Shown: positions 16,708 to 24,010 of the stretch, piece after piece
Layout: every line of letters starts with the position of its first letter
Position numbering within the stretch: position 1 is the first letter of the stretch
Source: Cellvibrionaceae bacterium
GTDB taxonomy: Bacteria > Pseudomonadota > Gammaproteobacteria > Pseudomonadales > Cellvibrionaceae
Direction of reading: 5' to 3'
DNA: 64,000 bases
Assembly: GCA_021151695.1 (NCBI GenBank)
Contig: JAGKWU010000010.1
Location: 62,001 to 126,000, forward strand
Notes under the pieces: model-generated
What the model was told of the DNA's origin: nothing
Databases searched by the model: none
Seen by the model: the letters and a program-made list of their open reading frames with translations, nothing else
Made by a program: the position numbers and the translations under genes

Positions 16708-17754
16708 ATGAACCCTTCTTTATCGATTATCAAATTCCTTAAAATCGCCATGCCCATAGTGTCGCTCATCTGCATAATCCTGTTTGTGCCCTGGATGGCA
16801 GGCTGCGCTTATTTAAAGCCCTTGCCAGATAGGGTGCAGGAGCAAGTTAGCGATGCGGTTAATTATGATCTGGATGGCATCATCGTCTATGTAGATAAAA
16901 AAGGCAGCCCACCTGAGTTTTATTCAGCGGGATGGAAAGATAGGGACAATAAAGTGCCCGCCGATCCTCATGCGCTATTCAAAATTGCCAGTATAAGTAA
17001 GCTGTACATAGCCGCTGCTGCTGCCAAGTTGGTAAATAACAAAAGTTTATCGCTGGATAAAACCCTTGCGGACTATTTGCCTGAGCTTATCGGTCGCATT
17101 GAATATGCCGATAAAATTACCTTAAGAATGATGCTGCAACATCGCAGCGGAATCCCGAATTTTATCGATGATCCAAAATTTCCGTGGGCGAATATGCCCA
17201 CCAGTATCAGTGGTCTTTTGCAATTTGCACTGGATAAGCCGGCCGACTTTAAACCGGATAGCCGCTATCACTATTCCAACACCAATTATTTGTTGATCGG
17301 CAATATTATCGATAAAACCCTGGGTTACAGCCATCGACAATATATAAAAGAGCAGATCCTTGAACCGCTTAAGCTAAGGCATACCTATAGTTTGCTTGAT
17401 GAAGTGAATGTAAATGATGTGAGCAGCGGCTACTACATTGGTTACGACGGCGACTTAAAAACGCAAAACCATATAGGTCCCGGCGGTTCTATGGTTGCCA
17501 CTGCACAGGATGTTGGCATTTTCTTGCGAGCACTCAATGACGGCTCTTTGTTGAATGCAAATGAGCAAGCGATTTATTCATCCATCTATGTATATGAGCA
17601 CACAGGCCTGCTGCCGGGTTATTCGAGTATTGCGCGGTATCACAAGGATATTGATACGGTTGTTATTCAATTTGTGAATACCAGCGGCGGCAACTCATGG
17701 ATGATAACGGAGATTGTCTATAGTCGAGTGATGCGCATTCTGCGCAAACGATAA
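16708..17754 (+). CDS. Serine hydrolase, class C beta-lactamase / PBP4*-like, likely lipoprotein
   Basis: A 348-residue protein with an N-terminal signal ending in the lipobox-like MAGC, so probably membrane-anchored outside the cytoplasm. The catalytic SxxK is SISK (in FKIASISKLYIAAA) and the second motif is YSN (HYSNTNYLLIG); the third, usually KTG or HxG, is probably HTG at HTGLLPG. This set is shared by beta-lactamases, D-peptidases and esterases. The ATG at 16708 was taken; a TTG at 16702 lies right after the previous stop and neither has a strong ribosome site. Last gene of the YtrA-type operon, so a role in cell-wall or peptide stress is inferred. Confidence 0.8.
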   Translation: MNPSLSIIKFLKIAMPIVSLICIILFVPWMAGCAYLKPLPDRVQEQVSDAVNYDLDGIIVYVDKKGSPPEFYSAGWKDRDNKVPADPHALFKIASISKLYIAAAAAKLVNNKSLSLDKTLADYLPELIGRIEYADKITLRMMLQHRSGIPNFIDDPKFPWANMPTSISGLLQFALDKPADFKPDSRYHYSNTNYLLIGNIIDKTLGYSHRQYIKEQILEPLKLRHTYSLLDEVNVNDVSSGYYIGYDGDLKTQNHIGPGGSMVATAQDVGIFLRALNDGSLLNANEQAIYSSIYVYEHTGLLPGYSSIARYHKDIDTVVIQFVNTSGGNSWMITEIVYSRVMRILRKR

Positions 17755-17850
17755 ATCGCTTGATGATTGCCATCTCCCGTGATAACAGCGTTTGCAAAAC
17801 ATTATGTGAAGGTGCATGATTTTTACATAGGCTGTGAATAAGGATTGGTA

Positions 17851-19002
17851 ATGAAGCGAATTTTGTTTTGCACAGAGCTGGGTGGTAATTACGGTCATGT
17901 CAGCGGTTTACTTGAGTTGAGCCGCAATCTTTGTGGACAAGAGGATGAGCTGATTTTTGTCTTGTGCAATATGGCCGTTGCTCCGTTATTGGGTGAAGAT
18001 GTCAGTTGTGTGCAAGTGCCCCTTCCCAATGTTGTACCTGCCGATAAAGACAGCTATAGCTATGCAGGATTGCTGGGGCTTTTGGGTTACGACGATGAAT
18101 CTGTCTTAACGGATTATTTAACTCGCTGGCGCAATTTGCTGGCAGGTGCCGATCTGGTTATTGCCGATCATGCACCCAGCGCGCTACTTGCAGCCCAATC
18201 GCTGGGCATAGACTGCGCAGCGGTAGGTACGGGCTTTGTTATTCCTCCACCGGATATGCCGCTGTTCAATCCCGGCCTTGCTCCTGATAAAGATCCTGCG
18301 CCGCATATTCTTGCCACTATCAATCGCATCATGGATCGCTTGAGTGCTCCCCGCCTGGAGAAATTGGGCGATATTTTCACCCGCTCTCGTCAATTTTTAT
18401 GTACTTTTCCCGAGCTGGATCACTATGGCTTGCGTGCCGGTACGGATTATTGGGGCCCTTTGTACAGCGAACATATGGGTGAGATTTTTACCTGGCCGGT
18501 GGCTAGTGAGGCCAATATTTTTGCCTATCTCACACCCAGGGTGCACAATTTGCCGGCCGCACTTGCAGCGCTGGGAGAGTTGCCGGGTTTTAAATTGGCG
18601 CATATCCCGGGTATAGATCCGGCGTTGGCGGCGGCTTACAACCGATCCGATTTGCTGATTAAACCTGAGCCGATAAATATGGCCTCGGTATTGCCGCAAG
18701 TGGATTTAATGATTAGCCAGGGCGGCGCAGGAGTGACTTCGCTCTGTGCTATTTATGGATTGCGTCATGTCATGGTGCCAACACAAATGGAGCAGCGCAT
18801 GCTCACTCGTAGATTGGTAAAACAGGGTCTGGCTTATGGTGTTGATCCTGACACTGATGCGCCGGATTACGCCGGTATTTTTAACCGCGCACTCAATTGC
18901 CCGACCTTAACGCGCAACACAGAATTATTGCGCATGCAATATCGGGATTTTTCTCAGGTAGAGCAGTTGGAAGCTTTGGTGGAAGCGTTGCTCGGAACTT
19001 AA
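17851..19002 (+). CDS. Glycosyltransferase, GT1/MGT-like
   Basis: A 383-residue cytoplasmic GT-B enzyme. The N-terminus MKRILFCTELGGNYGHVSGLLELSRNL is the acceptor-domain start and the C-terminal half holds the UDP-sugar signature SQGGAGVTSLCAIYGLRHVMVPTQMEQRMLTRRL (compare HGGxxS...GVPxxxxPxxxDQ). Members move sugars onto natural products, lipids or antibiotics. ATG at 17851 with AAGGA 6 nt upstream; an in-frame TTG at 17845 is unlikely. Its TAA stop shares the TTAA sequence with the stop of the convergent rhomboid gene, so both genes overlap by four bases and there is no terminator between them. Confidence 0.82.
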   Translation: MKRILFCTELGGNYGHVSGLLELSRNLCGQEDELIFVLCNMAVAPLLGEDVSCVQVPLPNVVPADKDSYSYAGLLGLLGYDDESVLTDYLTRWRNLLAGADLVIADHAPSALLAAQSLGIDCAAVGTGFVIPPPDMPLFNPGLAPDKDPAPHILATINRIMDRLSAPRLEKLGDIFTRSRQFLCTFPELDHYGLRAGTDYWGPLYSEHMGEIFTWPVASEANIFAYLTPRVHNLPAALAALGELPGFKLAHIPGIDPALAAAYNRSDLLIKPEPINMASVLPQVDLMISQGGAGVTSLCAIYGLRHVMVPTQMEQRMLTRRLVKQGLAYGVDPDTDAPDYAGIFNRALNCPTLTRNTELLRMQYRDFSQVEQLEALVEALLGT

Positions 19003-19595
19003 TGCATTGCATGCGCTGACTTAAGATAAATGATGCCAGCGATTATACCAATTGCTACGGCAGCGAGATGCCCGGGCTTTGGGTAGCCAACAGCTAGCAA
19101 ATCAAGCGCGAAGGCTGGAATCAATGAAATGGCCAGCGTTGCCCATAACCATCGAGAAGATAAAACACCTTTCAACGCTAACACTACTCCGAACGCTGAA
19201 ATAGCTAATGCTGCTTGTGACGCCCCTGTGCCAAGATTCCATGGCGGTGTTCCTTCAAGGGTGCTGATAAGCGTCCCAATTGATCCACCAATAAACCAAA
19301 GTGCGAAAAATTTAATAGCGCCCATGTGGCGCTCCAAAAATATTCCTAATATGAAAATTGATAAAACGTTGTAAATCATATGCATTTGTTTGGCGTGTAT
19401 GAGTTGGGCTGCAAGCAATCTCCATAGCTCAACGTTGCGCAGGTGAGAAAAGTTAATAGCACCGTATGGTTCAAGTTTGGGTATGCTGGCAGTGCCAAAA
19501 AAATGGCCTGTTAGGCTATGCGCAACGAAGATGGAATACAGAAAAGTGACTGAGCAGATGGCTATGGTGCCAAACGGAATATAATTATTTTTCAT
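18999..19595 (-). CDS. Rhomboid-family intramembrane serine protease
   Basis: A 198-residue protein with six or so membrane segments. WRLLAAQLIHAKQMHMIYNVLSIFILGIFLERHMG is the rhomboid loop-1/TM2 pattern, with the conserved His and Asn. The catalytic Ser is in GTGASQAAL (usual GxSG, here GASQ) and the catalytic His in PKPGHLAAVAIGIIAG. Rhomboids cut single-pass membrane proteins within the bilayer. The Gln after the active Ser is unusual but the rest of the site is present. Convergent with, and overlapping by four bases, the glycosyltransferase gene. Confidence 0.8.
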   Translation of the reverse strand: MKNNYIPFGTIAICSVTFLYSIFVAHSLTGHFFGTASIPKLEPYGAINFSHLRNVELWRLLAAQLIHAKQMHMIYNVLSIFILGIFLERHMGAIKFFALWFIGGSIGTLISTLEGTPPWNLGTGASQAALAISAFGVVLALKGVLSSRWLWATLAISLIPAFALDLLAVGYPKPGHLAAVAIGIIAGIIYLKSAHAMH

Positions 19596-19693
19596 GGTTA
19601 CCTTAAAACTGCGATGGTTTTATGGGGTGTTGCTATTGGATATTTTTAGGCTCAGCCAATAGCTTGGCCAAGCCAGAACGTTTTTCACCGGGT

Positions 19694-20179
19694 TTAGCCT
19701 TTAATGGCCGCTTCAATTTTCGCGATATCGATTTTTTTCATTTCCATCATGGCATTAAATGCGCGTTTGGCCACCGCGGGATCAGAATTAGTGACGCCTT
19801 CAATCAAAATAGCTGGAGTAATTTGCCAGGAAATTCCCCATTTATCTTTACACCAACCACACTCGCTTTCCTGTCCGCCGTTATTGACGATTGCATTCCA
19901 GTAGCGATCGGTTTCCGCTTGATCAACTGTTGATACTTGAAATGAAAAGGCTTCATTGTGCTTGAAGACGGGCCCACCATTAAGCCCGACGCAGGGAATG
20001 CCTAAAACGGTAAAGTCCACTGTTAAAACTTGTCCCTTTTTGCCCGATGGATAATCACCCGGCGCCAGATGCACCGCATTTACGCGCGAGTCGGGAAATG
20101 TCTCGGCGTAAAAATTTGCCGCTTCTTCAGCGTCTCGGTCGTACCAAATACAAATGGTGTTTTTGGCAGGCTTGCTCAT
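19694..20179 (-). CDS. VOC-superfamily protein, PhnB / 3-demethylubiquinone-methyltransferase-like domain
   Basis: A 161-residue soluble protein. MSKPAKNTICIWYDRDAEEAANFYAETFPDS is the typical start of this family, followed by KKGQVLTVDFTVLGIPCVGLNGGP, FSFQVSTVDQAETDRYWNAIVNNGGQESECGWCKDKWGISWQI and the C-terminal AFNAMMEMKKIDIAKIEAA. Despite the family name, no methyltransferase activity is implied; members are small vicinal-oxygen-chelate dimers of mostly unknown role. Start has AGGAG (from ctccttt) just upstream. It appears to be a single gene. Confidence 0.88.
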   Translation of the reverse strand: MSKPAKNTICIWYDRDAEEAANFYAETFPDSRVNAVHLAPGDYPSGKKGQVLTVDFTVLGIPCVGLNGGPVFKHNEAFSFQVSTVDQAETDRYWNAIVNNGGQESECGWCKDKWGISWQITPAILIEGVTNSDPAVAKRAFNAMMEMKKIDIAKIEAAIKG

Positions 20180-20625
20180 AGGGTTACTCCTTTAGTGGTG
20201 GGTGTTCGACCATATAGCAATTAAAGTGAAATCGCTACCGCTGGATCTCGATAATTGGATAAGTGTTTGAGTGAATTGTTCATTTATTTTGAGCGAAGCG
20301 GGAAGTGGTAGGGAGTTCAGGTAGGTTGACGGTAAGGCTTGCGTATGCAAGCAGCACCCCAACACGGTACAGCGGCATAAACCGAAACCTGGATATCTGC
20401 GGTTCATTGCTAATGTTTAGGAAAGTTATGCGTAATTAATAGATCAGAAATGTTGGGGTGCGCTACGCTTACCGCCAACCTACAGATAAGGATGAGTTAT
20501 TTTTTGTGGCGAACGGTGATACGTGCCCACACTTAAAAGGCGAAAAGTGCTTACGTAATTAAGTAATCTTTAGAGAGTGACCTGATGAGTCTTTAAATTG
20601 AGAGGGTTCTATTTTTTTCATTGCA
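20180..20625. other. Intergenic region holding a long palindromic repeat
   Basis: No gene is supported. The centre (20321-20483) is a copy of the GTAGGTTG repeat family described separately. The rest is AT rich without clear signals. Confidence 0.6.
20321..20483. repeat. GTAGGTTG interspersed repeat, copy A
   Basis: A 163-bp element with inverted ends: it begins GTAGGTTGACGGTAAGG and ends CTTACCGCCAACCTAC. Inside are the mirrored pair CACCCCAACA / TGTTGGGGTG and the small hairpin GCTTGCGTATGCAAGC. The same ends and inner parts recur at 55151-55281, with a partial copy at 54564-54603. Non-coding, REP/MITE-like. Confidence 0.8.
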
Positions 20626-21753
20626 TTAGTCTGACGCTCGTTTAATTTTACGTTTGCGGCGGCGATCAGGATTCATCTGCTGCGCCAACGCCCAATCAAT
20701 ATGCTCTTGCACAAGCTCAGAACACTGTTCGCGTTTTGCGGTGAGTGCCGCAATAATTTGTGCGTCACTCGGAGCATTCCCCAAGCCCACCGCCAAATTA
20801 CGCAACCAACCTTGATAACCAATACGGCGAATCGCTGAGCCTTCGGTGCGTGTCAGATATTCTTCTTCTGTCCAATTAAACAGTGAGACCAAATCGCTAT
20901 CGGCTAAACCATGACGTGGTAAAAAATCCTTTTCGTGGGTGAATTGCGCGTATTTATTCCAGGGGCAAATCGCTTGGCAATCATCGCAGCCGAAGACGCG
21001 GTTGCCGATTGGATCGCGAAACTCCAGCGGAATGGGCCCTTCGTTTTCAATGGTGAGATAGGAAATGCAGCGGCGTGCGTCCAACTCATAAGGTTGCGGG
21101 AAGGCATCGGTGGGGCAGACTTTTAAGCAGGCGGTGCAAGTACCGCATTGGTTCTTTTGTTCGGGTGTGTCCACCGGCAACGGAATAAAGGTAAAAATCT
21201 CGCCGAGGAAAAACCAACTTCCAGCGCTGCTATTAATAATGAGTGTGTGCTTGCCGGCCCAACCCAAGCCGGCCTTTTCGGCAAGTGGACGCTCCATTAC
21301 CGGTGCGCTATCGACAAAGGCACGGTTCTGGCCTTTGAGCGGATAATCGTCCGGCAAGGCATCATCAATTTTTTTGGCGAGCTGCGCGAGGCGTTTGCGA
21401 ATCAACTTGTGATAATCGCGCCCCAGCGCATAACGCGAAACATAAGCCTTGGTTGGATCTTTCAGAATCTGGATTTGCTGTGTATCGCCGGGTAAATAAT
21501 CCATCCGCACCGAAATCACCCGCACAGTACCGGGCAGCAATTCTGCTGGACGCGAACGCATATTGCCGTGTGCGGCGAGCCAACCCATGCTGCCGTTGTA
21601 ACCTTTCGCCAACCACTCTTTGAGGCGAACTTCCGCATCGGCCAGATCAATATCCGTAATCCCCAGCTGCTGAAAGCCCAGCTCGCGGCCCCAACGTTTG
21701 ATGTCGGTAGCGAGCTGATCGAGGTCTAGGCTATTGAGGTCTGAGTCGGTCAT
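20626..21753 (-). CDS. queG: Epoxyqueuosine reductase
   Basis: Reduces epoxyqueuosine to queuosine in the tRNA wobble base, the last step of the pathway, using cobalamin and two [4Fe-4S] clusters. Cluster motifs are visible as CGTCTACLKVCPTDAF and CDDCQAICPWN. The N-terminal part (LGFQQLGITDIDLADAEVRLKEWLAKGYNGSMGWL) and RPAELLPGTVRVISV are typical. The start at 21753 (MTDSDLNSLDL, 375 residues) gives the usual family length; an upstream ATG at 21885 would add 44 residues not like the family. Often next to nnr/tsaE in gammaproteobacteria, but here those genes lie near 60-62 kb. Confidence 0.95.
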   Translation of the reverse strand: MTDSDLNSLDLDQLATDIKRWGRELGFQQLGITDIDLADAEVRLKEWLAKGYNGSMGWLAAHGNMRSRPAELLPGTVRVISVRMDYLPGDTQQIQILKDPTKAYVSRYALGRDYHKLIRKRLAQLAKKIDDALPDDYPLKGQNRAFVDSAPVMERPLAEKAGLGWAGKHTLIINSSAGSWFFLGEIFTFIPLPVDTPEQKNQCGTCTACLKVCPTDAFPQPYELDARRCISYLTIENEGPIPLEFRDPIGNRVFGCDDCQAICPWNKYAQFTHEKDFLPRHGLADSDLVSLFNWTEEEYLTRTEGSAIRRIGYQGWLRNLAVGLGNAPSDAQIIAALTAKREQCSELVQEHIDWALAQQMNPDRRRKRKIKRASD

Positions 21754-21937
21754 GGCGGCTTGGAGGCTTGGGAAAGTGTTTATTTTGCCAGAGAAGTTGT
21801 GCTGCTGCGATCTTTGTGAATTGCGAAAATCCAGCCGCTTGGATAGGCTGCCGCCCAGTGCCGGGTAGAAGCATGCGTTCAGCATGAAACTGTCTGTGCA
21901 ACTGGATATGAGGAATTAACAAATCAGGTATAGATAC

Positions 21938-23944
21938 ATGATGAAAGGGTTAAAAATAATTATTGTATGCGCGTTGTTCATGTTACATGGATTGGTATTT
22001 GCCAAGCCAACGCTGGATGATTTTTTAAAAAAGAAGGACATTATTGATGTAGTCATCTCACCCAATGGCCGCTACCTTGCCAAGCTCTGGAATAAAGCGG
22101 ACGAGCGTATTATTTCCATTACTGATCTGGATGCAGAAGGGCAGCCTGTTATAGGTTATACCTACGATAAGGTCGTGCGGGCGCAATCAATCAGTTGGGC
22201 GAATAATGAGCGCCTCTTGGTCAATATCGCCGTGCCCTATAACACGGAATCGGTTATTCGTGACTCTAACAAAAAGAAAGATTTTAATATTGATGACTAC
22301 TACATGTTCAGTCGCATGGTGTCCATGGATGTGAATGCTAAAAATTCGGTTGTCTTGCTAGAGGACCAACGGAGTTTGCGCGGTAATGTCAATCTGTCCT
22401 CCATCCATAATTATCTGCCCAAAGATGATCAGCATATTTTAATGAGTGCCTACAAAGGTGAAGCCATCTCATTATTCAAGGTGAATGTATACACAGGTAA
22501 GAGCGAGCAGGTCATTAGGGGCTCGCATTATACTTTCATGTTTGTCAGCGACGAGGATGGTAAGCCGCGTTATCGGTTTGATTACAAGCCAGTCGCTAAA
22601 ACCATGGAGCTTTATGAATATCAGGGCGAAGAGTCTTGGAAAAAAATAGATGTTATTAAACTGGATGATATCCAGGAGAAAAAGGATTTTGATTTGGGTG
22701 ATCTGGTTGGAATCCATAACGAGGATCTGGTCTATCGTAAAAAAAGCGAAACAACCGGTTATTACGAGTTAGTTAAGTTCAAAAGTAAGGAAAAGAAAAT
22801 TGAACCCTTTGTCAGCTTGCCGGATAAAGATATTCTCTATCCATTAAGCGATTTGCGCTCGGACGAAATCATTGGCTATGTGGTGGATGGTGATCTTACT
22901 CGGCACCAATATTTTAGTGAAGAAAACCAAAAAAAGTATGACCAGATAGCCAAGGCTGTCGGTAATTATAATTTCCGATTTGGATCAGCAACCGACGCCT
23001 TCGACAAGTATATTGTCAAAATCTCCGGTGCTGATGATCCTTTATCGTTCAGCCTTTATGATGCGAAAAAGGGCGAGCTGAAGTTTATGCATAACGCCTA
23101 CGCAAATATTTCAACCAAGCATCTCTCCTATTCGGCTAATGCAACTTATCTCGCCCGCGATGGAAGAAAACTGCGTGCCTATTTGTTATTGCCAGCCGAC
23201 TATCAAGAAGGAAAACGCTACCCTATGGTGGTATTGCCCCACGGTGGTCCACAAGCGCGAGATCATTCAGAGTACGATGATTTTGCTCAGTTCCTTTCAA
23301 CCCGGGGTTACATAGTGGTAAAACCGAATTTCCGTGGTTCTACCGGTTACGGCAAAGAGTTTGAGGAAGCTGGTTACAAACAGTGGGGTTTGCGTATGCA
23401 GGATGACCTGGATGACGTAGTGAACTTTATGGTTAAAAAAGGTTATACGGATCCGCAAAAAGTTTGCGTGGTAGGGATTTCCTATGGTGGCTATGCCGCC
23501 TTGATGGCGGCGGTTAAGCAACCTGAACTTTATCGTTGCAGCGTGAGTATCAATGGCGTAACACATTTGCGCGATATGATGGCCTATGATGCCAAGCAAA
23601 TTGATGACGATGATTTGATTGAGAAATATCTCTATCGCCGTATTGGTCATCCTGAGGTGGATAAGGTGGCGCTGGACGAAAACTCACCGGCACTGCAGGC
23701 AGATAAAATTAAAATACCATTATTGGTGGTTGCCAGCACTAAAGACGAAACTGTGCCAATAGCGCAAGCCAAAACCCTGATCAGCGCACTTAAAAAATAT
23801 AAGAAGGATTATAAATACATAACTCTGGAAGATTCTGGCCATGACCCTTTCTATTATCGCGAAGACATAGAAAAAGTTTACCGTGAGGTCGATGAGTTTC
23901 TGGCGAAATATCTCGGTAGTCCGCAAGTTACCGCAGCACAATAA
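21938..23944 (+). CDS. Exported S9-family (prolyl oligopeptidase-like) peptidase
   Basis: A 668-residue secreted serine peptidase. The signal peptide is MMKGLKIIIVCALFMLHGLVFA. The middle part is a degenerate beta-propeller and the C-terminal third an alpha/beta-hydrolase: the nucleophile is in GISYGGYAA, the oxyanion/HGGP motif in LPHGGPQARD, the Asp in ASTKDETVPI and the His in EDSGHDPF. This is the dipeptidyl-/acylaminoacyl-peptidase group found in many Cellvibrio and Xanthomonas relatives. Two ATG codons are in tandem (21938 and 21941); the first is given. A strong terminator follows. Confidence 0.92.
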   Translation: MMKGLKIIIVCALFMLHGLVFAKPTLDDFLKKKDIIDVVISPNGRYLAKLWNKADERIISITDLDAEGQPVIGYTYDKVVRAQSISWANNERLLVNIAVPYNTESVIRDSNKKKDFNIDDYYMFSRMVSMDVNAKNSVVLLEDQRSLRGNVNLSSIHNYLPKDDQHILMSAYKGEAISLFKVNVYTGKSEQVIRGSHYTFMFVSDEDGKPRYRFDYKPVAKTMELYEYQGEESWKKIDVIKLDDIQEKKDFDLGDLVGIHNEDLVYRKKSETTGYYELVKFKSKEKKIEPFVSLPDKDILYPLSDLRSDEIIGYVVDGDLTRHQYFSEENQKKYDQIAKAVGNYNFRFGSATDAFDKYIVKISGADDPLSFSLYDAKKGELKFMHNAYANISTKHLSYSANATYLARDGRKLRAYLLLPADYQEGKRYPMVVLPHGGPQARDHSEYDDFAQFLSTRGYIVVKPNFRGSTGYGKEFEEAGYKQWGLRMQDDLDDVVNFMVKKGYTDPQKVCVVGISYGGYAALMAAVKQPELYRCSVSINGVTHLRDMMAYDAKQIDDDDLIEKYLYRRIGHPEVDKVALDENSPALQADKIKIPLLVVASTKDETVPIAQAKTLISALKKYKKDYKYITLEDSGHDPFYYREDIEKVYREVDEFLAKYLGSPQVTAAQ

Positions 23945-23966
23945 GTTATTTGCTACAGATGAAAAT

Positions 23967-23997
23967 AAAAAAGGCGCCGTGAAAAGGCGCCTTTTTT
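23967..23997. terminator. Bidirectional rho-independent terminator
   Basis: AAAAAAGGCGCC and GGCGCCTTTTTT pair across a 7-nt loop. It serves the rightward S9 peptidase and the leftward uvrA. Confidence 0.9.
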
Positions 23998-24010
23998 ATT
24001 GGAGGTATGC

